64,000 bases of DNA from CAVYXK01 sp963708245. GTDB taxonomy: Bacteria; Pseudomonadota; Alphaproteobacteria; Acetobacterales; Acetobacteraceae. Below are positions 45,147 to 53,227 of this stretch, piece by piece. The notes below the pieces were generated by a model. It searched no databases and was not told the DNA's origin. It was given only the letters and a program-made list of their open reading frames with translations. The stretch's first letter is position 1, and each line of letters begins with the position of its first letter. Location: assembly GCA_963708245.1 (NCBI GenBank), contig OY970201.1, positions 7,192,001 through 7,256,000 on the forward strand, written 5' to 3'. The translations under genes and the position numbers were made by a program.

Positions 45147-45623
45147 TCAACTTGCTCGGGGTGGGGGGCGGGCGGACTGGTGGTAGAGTTCGGCGGCGAG
45201 CGACTTGCCGGCGGCGGCGACGGCTTGGGCGGCGGCGTCGTTGAAGGATGGGTCGTTGAGCGCCTGCCGCAGCCGGCGGATGAGCGCCGACCTGTGCCGG
45301 TGGATGGTGGCTTTTTGCTGCTCGGGGGTGAGGGAGTCGGGGTCGGGTTCGTCGGCCGGTTCGAGTTGCTCGAGCAGATCGGCGTCCGGTTCCACGGGTT
45401 GCTCGGCGATCGCCTGGGCCATGAGATTGATGACGCGCTGCTCGGTCGCGGTGGCACGGTCGTGGGCTTCGTCGTCCTTTTCGAGCTTGCGGCGCTCGGC
45501 CTGTAGGCGTGAAAGTTTCGAAAGCGCGCCGTGCGCCTGGCGCATCATGGCGTTGGCCTGGGCGCGGCATTTCATGGTGCCTTTCAGAAAAGAATATCGG
45601 CCTATCTCAATGGCTTGTGCCAT
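45147..45623 (-). CDS. Conserved hypothetical protein (Acetobacteraceae-type)
   Basis: A 158-residue helical protein. The core reads KGTMKCRAQANAMMRQAHGA, then LSKLSRLQAERRKLEKDDEA and EQRVINLMAQAIAEQP, followed by an acidic Pro-rich linker and a second helix pair (LRQALNDPSFNDAAAQAVAA). I have seen similar short proteins in Acetobacteraceae accessory DNA but know no function. An ATG at 45572 (start of KCRAQ region) is an alternative start. Confidence 0.55.
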   Translation of the reverse strand: MAQAIEIGRYSFLKGTMKCRAQANAMMRQAHGALSKLSRLQAERRKLEKDDEAHDRATATEQRVINLMAQAIAEQPVEPDADLLEQLEPADEPDPDSLTPEQQKATIHRHRSALIRRLRQALNDPSFNDAAAQAVAAAGKSLAAELYHQSARPPPRAS

Positions 45624-45946
45624 CCAGGCCGGATGGTTCCCATAATTGTTCCCAAAAATGCCGATGGCCCGAGAGGGTTTGGGAATCGGTGGTGGCTCCG
45701 GCCTGAAGTGGGTTTGCCTGGAGGGCCTGATCTCCCTCGGGGGCAGCCAGGGCCCGCCGGTGGCGGCTGGGGCCGCCCGGCGAGGCCGGAAGGGCTGTAG
45801 GGCCTTCGTACAGGGTTTCTCGATCCTGGGTTGTGGCCATACAACTATGCCGCGATCAGGCGTCGGCTTCTGCGGCTGGCAGCACGGCGACCTCGGCGTG
45901 ATGTTGCCAGGTCAAAATTGGCCGCCGGCGGCCAATATCGAGGACG
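45624..45946. other. No gene assigned
   Basis: A minus-strand frame at 45607-45840 (77 residues, Pro/Gln-rich) and a plus-strand frame at 45646-45981 compete. Neither has a recognisable family or a clear ribosome site. Confidence 0.35.
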
Positions 45947-46860
45947 TCACGGCGCTCGGCTGGCAGCGGCGGTACCGGTGATGCCGCGGAACCGCAGGCC
46001 GGTGCGGCGGCGGGATTGGCCCACTTGGTAGCGGATGAAACAATCCCGGCACCAGGGCCTATCGGGGAGCGCGGGGGTGTCGCACCGCCGATAATGCCGA
46101 TCGCCAGGGATCCCGAATTCCCATGCGCAGGTCCGCGGCGCCGGGACGGCATGCTCGGCCGGCGTCGGCATGTCACTTTTCGCTGCCTCGTTTGAGGTCG
46201 CAAAAATAGACACGCTGTCGGGCGGCGGCGCTTCGGTGTCAGGACGATCGCGGTCGAGAGGATCAGGGACATTGTCGTGCTGTACGACAACGTCAGGCGG
46301 TGGCGGCGGCTCCGGTTGCGGGCTCGGGGCGAAACCCGCTCGCCGGCGAGGCGACCTCGGGCGCCGATCCGTCCAGCCAAGGCGACGAACAGCTCGGACA
46401 GCGACGAAGCCGGTGGTGTGCGCTTGCAGAGCGCGATCCTGGTCGTGTTCTCCGCCCTGCCGATCGCCGCGCCAAGATCGTCGAATCCTACGCCATCAGC
46501 CGTCATCTTCTCGCGCACGCGGCGACGAAGGTCCTGCCAGGCGCAGTCGGCCAGTCTGGTGCCGCCCTTCGGCCCCGAGCCGTTTGACTTCGCCCACCTG
46601 GCCGAGCCAGGTTTCGCGCGTGCCCGCCGAATGGTGCGGTGGTCCTGAGAAGGAGCGGTTCCGGTTCTCGAAGGACCGGTTCGACCCTTGGTCGCGGCGT
46701 CACCGGCAACATGCACCGGTGAGGCCGTTGCATCCGAGGCGACGAGATCGACGAGGGCCTTCCGCAGCACCGGCGCAGCTCGAGCGCCATAGAACGGAAC
46801 CAGACCGGCCAGGGCGGTCAGCAGCGCATCCGGTTCGCCGGTCGTGCTCGCGCTGGTCAC
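45947..46860 (-). pseudogene. HTH plus GcrA-like zinc-knuckle protein, frameshifted
   Basis: Two frames join into one gene. The first (GTG at 46860, GGGGGAG upstream) encodes EPDALLTALAGLVPFYGARA, a basic linker, and a helix-turn-helix-like domain (WQDLRRRVREKMTADGVGFD, DLGAAIGRAENTTRIALCKR). Near 46310-46340 one base is missing. The second frame continues with a Pro-rich linker (PSPQPEPPPPPDVVVQHDN) and a Cys-rich end (TCAWEFGIPGDRHYRRCDTP, ALPDRPWCRDCF) resembling the GcrA-type zinc knuckle. The layout suggests a DNA-binding regulator. A decayed paralogue lies at 33979-34301. As read the protein is truncated. Confidence 0.6.
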
Positions 46861-46926
46861 CTGCCACCGCTCCCCCGCTATCGACGAATGGTTGCGTCCG
46901 ACGAAGGCCGAGGGCAAGGCTGACCG

Positions 46927-47250
46927 ATGCTGATGACGGTTTCAGCCTACGCCAAGATCCGAGGCGTCGCCCGCAACGCGGTCGCCTATCAGATCGAGCG
47001 TGGCGTCATCCTCTGCAGACCGGACGGCCTCATCGACACCGACCTGGCCTGGATCCCCGAAATGAACGGCACTGCATCGAACCCCGAGGCCGAGCGGCGA
47101 AAGCGACAAGCCGACTTCGCGACCCAGTTGGTCAAGTTCAGTCTCACGAGGGTTCAGCTCGATCGGATGCAGCCCCGGGCTTCATGGCGTAAGGCAGCCC
47201 ATTTTCCTGGTCTCGTGTACCGTCGTGACAAGCATACACTCGCCCATTAG
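46927..47250 (+). CDS. Nu1/terminase-small-subunit-like hypothetical protein
   Basis: A 107-residue protein. The first 80 residues (MTVSAYAKIRGVARNAVAYQ, then GLIDTDLAWIPEMNG and EAERRKRQADFATQLVKFSL) have the winged-helix plus charged-helix layout of phage Nu1-type terminase small subunits and related elements of external origin. The last 25 residues look unrelated, so the gene may be truncated. It is divergent from the frameshifted HTH gene. Confidence 0.45.
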   Translation: MLMTVSAYAKIRGVARNAVAYQIERGVILCRPDGLIDTDLAWIPEMNGTASNPEAERRKRQADFATQLVKFSLTRVQLDRMQPRASWRKAAHFPGLVYRRDKHTLAH

Positions 47251-47351
47251 GTACTCGTCGTAGAGCACATATAAGCTGGTAACGAGCGGCCCGGGTTTTT
47301 GTGCCCACCCTAGGGGCAATCTGCATCGATACGGATGCCGTTCTTTAAAGG
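47251..47351. other. Intergenic
   Basis: Short AT-richer gap between the Nu1-like ORF and a small minus-strand ORF. Nothing recognised. Confidence 0.3.
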
Positions 47352-47543
47352 CTACATCAGCGCATTTGCGAGCTCGGCGGTCTGCTCCGTCTGATTTTTG
47401 CGGATGGCGGCCTCCGCCGTATCGTATTCGTGCTGGTATTCTTGCTGAGCGGCACGCCATGCCTGCCTGATTTGCTCGTCTGTGAGTCGCGAAAGGACGT
47501 AGTTTCGCATCTCGTGATAGTCCGGTAGGCTCGTCGGCGGCAA
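47352..47543 (-). CDS. Small helical hypothetical protein, possibly a fragment
   Basis: A 63-residue frame (YHEMRNYVLSRLTDEQIRQA, then WRAAQQEYQHEYDTAEAAIR) with coding-like composition. Just upstream on the same strand but in another frame is a second coding-like stretch at about 47560-47665 (AVYDYSADEIRATLLDDRPS, then VALAMFPPEKYNRHRD). They could be two small genes or one gene broken by an indel. No family is known. Confidence 0.35.
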   Translation of the reverse strand: MPPTSLPDYHEMRNYVLSRLTDEQIRQAWRAAQQEYQHEYDTAEAAIRKNQTEQTAELANALM

Positions 47544-47859
47544 GGAGATTCGTGGTCACGGTGCCGGTTGTATTTCTCGGGCGGGAACATGGCGAGGGCG
47601 ACACTCGGGCGGTCATCGAGCAGCGTTGCCCTGATCTCGTCGGCGCTGTAATCGTACACAGCACCTGACCGTCCGATTCGCCCTATCTCACTGGCGCGAA
47701 AGGCCGTGACGGAAAGTTTGGTTTTCGGGCGGATTTTTGATAGACTCACTGAGGGGCCGGCACTCAGGGAATTCCCCTCTCGGAGTCGATTGAGGGGGTC
47801 ACGGCACCAGATAAAAAAGGAGCAGGAAGCGGATTGGCCTACCAATCGCAAGCAGAGTC

Positions 47860-48837
47860 ATGACAGCGAGCCGTCACCTCACAGCCCTACTCAAGAGCCA
47901 TATCGATGGTGACGACGAGCACTTCCTGTCCGTCGCAATGCAGGTAGCCGCGCATGAAGCGCGTCAGGGGCATGGGAAACTGGCCCAAGAACTCCGCGAC
48001 CTCGTGGATGAAGCCCGCCAGCGCAGCAAGGAGCGAGGCAAGAAGCCTGTTCCTCTGGCGCAGCCGAAGGGCGAACTGGCGAGCCTTGTATCCGTCAGTT
48101 ACTCCGATACACGGCTGTCGAGCATGGTGCTGCCGGCCGATCTCGAAGAACGCCTAAAGCGCGTTCTGACGGAGCAGCGGCAACAGCACCGTCTTCGCAA
48201 CCACGGGCTCGCGCCGCGCCGCAAATTGCTGCTTCTTGGCCCGCCGGGCTCGGGAAAGACGATGACAGCCGCTGCCCTCGCGGGCGAAATACGGGTGCCG
48301 CTGTTTACAGTCGTGTTCGACTCTCTCATTAGCAAATTCATGGGTGAGACAGCTTCCAAACTTCGCATCGTCTTCGATGCGATGATAGGAACGCGCGGCG
48401 TATACTTCTTTGATGAGTTTGATGCCATTGGCTCCCGGCGCGGAGAACGCAATGACGTGGGCGAAATACGCCGCGTCCTGAATTCCTTTCTGCAATTGCT
48501 GGAGAAGGATGACAGCGACGGCCTTATTATCGCCGCGACCAACCACCCGGAGCTGCTGGACCCCGCGCTGTTCAGGCGCTTCGATGACGTGATCCGTTAC
48601 ACGCTTCCCGACGAGAAGATTGCAATGCGTATCCTGAAAAACCGTTTGTCGTCCTTCGATACCGAACGACTTGACTGGGAAGGCGCCGTTGCATCCGCTG
48701 AAGGCATGAGCCAATCAGAACTCGCCCGGGTCGCTGACGAGGCAGCCAAACGCGCCGTGTTGGCCGAGCGGACCGTTATCGTTCAGGACGATCTGACTGC
48801 GGCAATCGCGGAACGCAAAGCGCCCGCACGCACCTAG
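47860..48837 (+). CDS. ietA: AAA+ ATPase, IetA-like
   Basis: A 325-residue AAA+ ATPase. The N-terminal 95 residues are helical. The ATPase core has Walker A LLLLGPPGSGKTMTAAALAG (127-134), Walker B VYFFDEFDAIGSRRGE (181-196), sensor 1 IIAATNHPELLD and arginine fingers ALFRRFDDVIRY (239-240). The fold is close to the FtsH/proteasomal-ATPase group but without membrane or protease parts. It ends 12 bases before a large subtilisin gene. That pairing, ATPase then subtilase, is the IetAS arrangement known from an Agrobacterium plasmid stability locus and from antiphage screens. I infer that it loads or restrains the protease. Confidence 0.82.
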   Translation: MTASRHLTALLKSHIDGDDEHFLSVAMQVAAHEARQGHGKLAQELRDLVDEARQRSKERGKKPVPLAQPKGELASLVSVSYSDTRLSSMVLPADLEERLKRVLTEQRQQHRLRNHGLAPRRKLLLLGPPGSGKTMTAAALAGEIRVPLFTVVFDSLISKFMGETASKLRIVFDAMIGTRGVYFFDEFDAIGSRRGERNDVGEIRRVLNSFLQLLEKDDSDGLIIAATNHPELLDPALFRRFDDVIRYTLPDEKIAMRILKNRLSSFDTERLDWEGAVASAEGMSQSELARVADEAAKRAVLAERTVIVQDDLTAAIAERKAPART

Positions 48838-48849
48838 AAAGCGCTTGCG

Positions 48850-51327
48850 ATGCCTGAATATGATGAGCGCGCCCTTCGGCATATCTACCTGCCTGACCAC
48901 GGCGAGAGCGAATCCTTCACTTCGCCCATGAGCGGCGGCGGGCAAGAGGCGGTGCCTCCCCGAGACCGGGGCCAGCATGCAGCAGCGTTGGAGCAGGCGC
49001 TGACACAGGCCCTTGCTGCCGCAGACGTGCAGATCGCACAGCGTGATGCCAACATCGCGGGAGGAACGCAGGGCTTCTATCTGGAATTTGAGCTTCCGAC
49101 TTCGCAGGGCGGCTTGCTTGACCGGCTCGAAGACAGGCGCGGCAAGCAGCACATCGAACTTGTATCGGTGCATCCGGCACAGACGCAGGACAAGATTGCT
49201 GCAACCGTGTTCGTCCCGACCTCAAAGCGAGACAACTTTCTCAAGAAGGTCGAAGCCTACAGGACGCAGCAAACCAGCGGCGGGAAGCCCCAGAACGAGT
49301 TATTGGTGGCTTCCGTCGATACGGTGCGACTTGCGCAAGCTCGTTCCCTTTACACAGATGCGCCCGATCTCTTTCCGGTAGCGGGTCAGAACGCGTGGTG
49401 GGAGGTGTGGCTGCGGGCCGAAACACGCTCCGTGTTTGAACATGCGGCCCAGCAGCTCAATGTTGTCTTACGCCCTCACATTGTTTCATTTGCCGAACGC
49501 GAGGTTCTTCTGGCTCTTGCCCCTCCCGAGACGATTGGCCGGATCATCACCAATACCGATGCAGTAGCAGAGCTTCGGTTGGCACGGGATACACCGGCCA
49601 ACTTCATGGAAATGACGCCTGACGATCAGCGCGCATGGGCCGACGAACTCGCCGAACGCGTCGTGCCACCGGGACAAGATGCGCCGGCAGTTTGCCTTCT
49701 CGACAGCGGAAGCACGCAACGGCATCCCCTTATTCGTCCTGCGCTGAACCCGGCAGATCAACAGACCTGGGATGGCAGCGCGAACGTCGAAGACGTGGGC
49801 GCCGCCTATGGCGGCCACGGAACTGAAATGTCGGGGATTGCGCTTTACGGCGATCTCGTTCCCTTCCTCACGGAAAACGGCCCCGTGCAACTGACGCACC
49901 GGCTGGAGTCGGTGAAGATCCTTCCGGATCGAGGCGCCAATGACCCCGATCTGTACGGCCATATCACAGCGACAGCTATCAGCCGCGCAGAAGTGAATGC
50001 TCCTGGACGTCCACGCGCAGTATGCCTCGCGACGACAAGCGGTGGCGACCATTGGCGCGGACGACCGTCGTCTTGGTCCGCTTCGCTCGATAATCTCGCT
50101 TACGGTACTGGCACCGACCAGCGCCTTATTGTCGTTTCCGCGGGCAATATCCGCGAAGCACTCCCTGCTACGGACTATCTGAACCGCAACGACGTTTCAC
50201 CGATCGAGAGCCCGGGCCAGGCGTGGAATGCCCTCACCGTCGGCGCCTGCACCGAAAAGTGCAACATTACGAGCGCCGCGTACAATGGCTGGCAGCCGAT
50301 GGGCACCGCAGGCGACTTGTCTCCGCGCAGCCGGACCTCCGTGTTATGGCAACAGGACTGGCCGATTAAACCGGATGTCGTGCTGGAAGGTGGAAATCTC
50401 GGCATAGACCCGGCAACGGAGCATGGAGATGACATCGATGACCTTGCCCTGCTGACGACGTTTCGCCGCCCGCAAGAGCGTATGTTCACGACGACAGGGG
50501 ATACCAGCGCCGCGACAGCTCAGGTCGCGCGGATGGGCGCGCAAATTCTCGCTGATCGCCCCGACCTGTGGCCCGAGACTGTCCGTGCTCTAGTGGTTCA
50601 TTCCGCCGAATGGACGCCCGCCATGCGCGGGCACCTCCCGGCGGTCCCTTCGCAGAACGCCAAGCGAGCGTTGATCCGCCGTTACGGCTACGGCGTTCCT
50701 GACCTGACGCGCGCGATACGCAGTCTCAGCAACGACGTAACCATGGTCATCGAAGGCAATGTGCGGCCCTATGAAGGGTCGGGCAGCGAAATCAAGACGA
50801 AAGATATGATGCTGCATGATCTCCCGTGGCCGAATGATGTGCTGGAACAGCTCGGACAAGAACTCGTGCAGATGAAGGTGACATTGAGCTACTTCATCGA
50901 ACCCAATCCCGGCGAGCGTGGCTGGACGAAGCGCCACCGCTACTCATCGCATGGGCTGCGTTTCGACGTAAAGCGCAGCGAGGAAACACTCGGACAATTC
51001 CGCAGGCGGATCAACAGGGCGGCGCGAGAAGAGGAAGAGTCGATTGTCGCCGTGGGCTCTGATGACAGGTGGTTCTTCGGTCCTCGGCTCCGCAATCGCG
51101 GCTCGCTCCAATCCGACATTTGGGAAGGCACTGCTGCCGATCTGGCCTCCCGCCATGCGATTGCGATCTACCCGACCGGCGGCTGGTGGCGCGAAAAACC
51201 AGCGCTTCAACGCGCCGAGAGGCAAGTCCGGTATTCGCTCGTTGTGAGCCTGCGGGCGCCAATGCAAGTGGATCTTTACACGTCGATCGAGACGGCGGTC
51301 GGTATTCTCGTCGAAGTCCAGCTATAA
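48850..51327 (+). CDS. ietS: Subtilisin-like protease, IetS-like
   Basis: An 825-residue cytoplasmic S8 peptidase with no signal peptide. About 270 N-terminal residues precede the protease domain. The triad is Asp285 (AVCLLDSGSTQRHPL), His323 (YGGHGTEMSGI) and Ser553 (TTTGDTSAATAQVARMG), with the oxyanion Asn433 (IVVSAGNIRE). About 200 further residues form a C-terminal beta-rich region (VTLSYFIEPNPGERGW, FFGPRLRNRGSLQSDIWEGT). All catalytic residues are intact. It is coupled to the AAA+ gene upstream. In the IetAS model the pair acts as a defence or plasmid-stability module; its proteolytic target is unknown. Confidence 0.84.
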   Translation: MPEYDERALRHIYLPDHGESESFTSPMSGGGQEAVPPRDRGQHAAALEQALTQALAAADVQIAQRDANIAGGTQGFYLEFELPTSQGGLLDRLEDRRGKQHIELVSVHPAQTQDKIAATVFVPTSKRDNFLKKVEAYRTQQTSGGKPQNELLVASVDTVRLAQARSLYTDAPDLFPVAGQNAWWEVWLRAETRSVFEHAAQQLNVVLRPHIVSFAEREVLLALAPPETIGRIITNTDAVAELRLARDTPANFMEMTPDDQRAWADELAERVVPPGQDAPAVCLLDSGSTQRHPLIRPALNPADQQTWDGSANVEDVGAAYGGHGTEMSGIALYGDLVPFLTENGPVQLTHRLESVKILPDRGANDPDLYGHITATAISRAEVNAPGRPRAVCLATTSGGDHWRGRPSSWSASLDNLAYGTGTDQRLIVVSAGNIREALPATDYLNRNDVSPIESPGQAWNALTVGACTEKCNITSAAYNGWQPMGTAGDLSPRSRTSVLWQQDWPIKPDVVLEGGNLGIDPATEHGDDIDDLALLTTFRRPQERMFTTTGDTSAATAQVARMGAQILADRPDLWPETVRALVVHSAEWTPAMRGHLPAVPSQNAKRALIRRYGYGVPDLTRAIRSLSNDVTMVIEGNVRPYEGSGSEIKTKDMMLHDLPWPNDVLEQLGQELVQMKVTLSYFIEPNPGERGWTKRHRYSSHGLRFDVKRSEETLGQFRRRINRAAREEEESIVAVGSDDRWFFGPRLRNRGSLQSDIWEGTAADLASRHAIAIYPTGGWWREKPALQRAERQVRYSLVVSLRAPMQVDLYTSIETAVGILVEVQL

Positions 51328-51375
51328 AGTGCGGCGCCGGGCCGCGGCAGATTCAGGTCTTGGGAGGCCGTCACC

Positions 51376-51462
51376 CCCAGAGGCTGTTCGGATGTCGGCC
51401 AGCCGGGCCTGAACCTTGTCCCAGAGCGGCTGGTCCACGATCCTGAGCTCTGGAATTTCGTT
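51376..51462 (-). pseudogene. Large serine recombinase remnant
   Basis: The stretch NEIPELRIVDQPLWDKVQAR LADIRTASG matches the join between the recombinase domain and the zinc-ribbon region of large serine recombinases (usually VPELRIVDDALWQAVQARL). Neither catalytic nor zinc domain remains. It lies just after the protease gene and marks a lost integrative element. Confidence 0.6.
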
Positions 51463-51751
51463 TGCAATTATCTGTACAGAAGGGCGTAAAGGTCCTCGAT
51501 GTCTTCGGGCTTCATGGCGCCATCTCTCGTCCTGGATTTCAAATCTTAACGGTGATACGCTAAGTGTACCGGCTCGCAATCATCCGCCGCTCGTGCCCAC
51601 ATTGATTGCAACTGGCCGTGGGCCACGAACCCAGATTGATCCGGAGGCGACACTCCGCAAGGCCGCCAAGCAGACGGCGGCCGCGATGGTGGCGGCGGTG
51701 ATCGCTGCCGGCGCGCTCGCGCCTTCTGGCGGGACGCCATGGCCGGCTGGA
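51463..51751. other. No gene seen
   Basis: The stretch between the recombinase fragment and the next minus-strand gene has only low-complexity shadow frames. Confidence 0.35.
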
Positions 51752-52097
51752 TCAGAGCAGCCGTACGCTAAGCGCGCCGTTGATGACGCCGGCCACGGCC
51801 GCGAGCAGGGCGTTGATGATGTCCTGGACCGCCTTCAGCGCAGCATTGGCGAACCGGATGATGACCGATGCTGCCGCCTCAACCTGCCCAGCCACTTCCG
51901 CGTCCGCGAAGTCCTTCGTGTAGGTGCCATTGGCCAGCCGCGTGCCGATGATGACCAGGCTATGCGAGATCGAAGCCATGGTCGGCACAACGTTTTGCTC
52001 GATGTTCCGCAACGAGGCCCTGGAACGAGGTACGTGCCTGCGCCGTAACGGCTTTAAAGATGGTCTGGAACGCGGCATCGGGATTGATGGCAGCCAA
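51752..52097 (-). pseudogene. Hypothetical helical protein, frameshifted
   Basis: A TTG start at 52097 has AGGAG eight bases upstream and begins LAAINPDAAFQTIFKAVTAQ ARTSFQGLV. Near 52015-52030 one extra base shifts the frame, after which the protein continues RNIEQNVVPTMASISHSLVI and ends in a hydrophobic helix (AVQDIINALLAAVAGVINGA). The joined product is about 115 residues. No family is recognised. It follows the putative lipoprotein gene by 16 bases on the same strand, so the two may be an operon. Confidence 0.5.
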
Positions 52098-52112
52098 GGG
52101 AAGAACTCCTGT

Positions 52113-52709
52113 CTATTTGCCGCTTGAGGCCGGTTTCAGGTCCTGCTCGAGCCCCTCGAGATTGTCGAGCGATATCAAGACGGCCTTCACCAAAGTTGAT
52201 TCCTCTTCGTCCGTCGCGGCCGCCGTCGCGCCTGGCAAGGAACGGAGCGAGGCGGCGACGCGGCTGACCGGGACCGTTCCGAACAAGGTCGTGCATTGCA
52301 CCGGCGGGCTGCCCTTGGCGCACCGATTTTCGTCTTGAGTACGGAACCGTGCGATCTGGTCCTGAGCGTTCCTGATCTCCGCGGTCACACACCAGACGTT
52401 GCCGGCGATATTCGATACCGCGGATTGCGGTACCGCGTTGCCGAGGTTGAACGAGGTGATCCCGTTGGTCACGCTTTTGGCGAGTTCGGCGGCCCGTGCG
52501 CAGGAGACGCCGCCAGGCTGATCCTCGGAACGTAGTTCCATCGCGGCGAGGCGGGCGGCGAAATCGGCGTAGGTTGCCTGATGGTCAACGTAGTAGCCCT
52601 TCGGCGTGCCGGCCGTGCGCTGGCGCTCGGCGACGAAGCGCAGGAAATCGGTCTTCAGCGAATCGGTTTGCTTCTCGATCACCTCGTCGTAGGGTGGGGC
52701 GAGCTGCAC
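52113..52709 (-). CDS. Putative lipoprotein of unknown function, 5' end disturbed
   Basis: A 198-residue frame (QLAPPYDEVIEKQTDSLKTD, GITSFNLGNAVPQSAVSNIA, DNLEGLEQDLKPASSGK at the end) with one Cys pair. The open frame continues upstream of 52709 through SLALAGCSVQ, a good lipobox, but has no start codon before a stop. A one-base shift further upstream would restore an N-terminal region. I infer a lipoprotein whose signal-peptide region is frameshifted or mis-read. Function is unknown. Confidence 0.55.
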   Translation of the reverse strand: MQLAPPYDEVIEKQTDSLKTDFLRFVAERQRTAGTPKGYYVDHQATYADFAARLAAMELRSEDQPGGVSCARAAELAKSVTNGITSFNLGNAVPQSAVSNIAGNVWCVTAEIRNAQDQIARFRTQDENRCAKGSPPVQCTTLFGTVPVSRVAASLRSLPGATAAATDEEESTLVKAVLISLDNLEGLEQDLKPASSGK

Positions 52710-52969
52710 CGAACAACCGGCCAGTGCAAGACTCGGCGCGGCGGCTTGGCGATGACGATGCGGGCTTGTCGGTCAGCACAGCCGCAAGTCGGGTGTCTGT
52801 GCGACGATGCCAAGCCAAGGCCGACCCACGAATTGGGGGAATGCCGGCGGCGATGCCCGCAATAACGACTCCGATTTGGCGCAGCCTATCGGCCTGTAGA
52901 GGTGTCGAGGATCTCCGTGGATGAATTCCAGGCGCTGGAGCGCGCTGCCGACCTCATCACGACCGGGAA

Positions 52970-53224
52970 AGACAATGGCCGGAGGGCGCGAGCGGGCCGG
53001 ACCATTACTGGCTTTCCACGCTGCCGCGAGACATCGCGGTTTCGGTCGGAGATGACATCCTCGAACACACGGCCATACCGAGATTCGGCGGAACCGTTGC
53101 AATTTTGTTTGATGGTCACTACGATGCCGCCAGCAAAAGCGGTCAAGCCCGGAACACCAGGATGAAAGCTAAAAAATTTATGCCGGTAGATCCCTCTGAT
53201 GTTGCTCTAGAAAATTCATTTTAG
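52970..53224 (+). pseudogene. Coding-like segment without a start
   Basis: An open frame reading PDHYWLSTLPRDIAVSVGDD, then ILEHTAIPRFGGTVAILFDG HYDAASKSG and ending VDPSDVALENSF has protein-like composition but no start codon. The preceding frame (ISVDEFQALERAADLITTG) could be its 5' part before an indel near 52970-52985. No family is known. Confidence 0.3.
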
Positions 53225-53227
53225 GCA

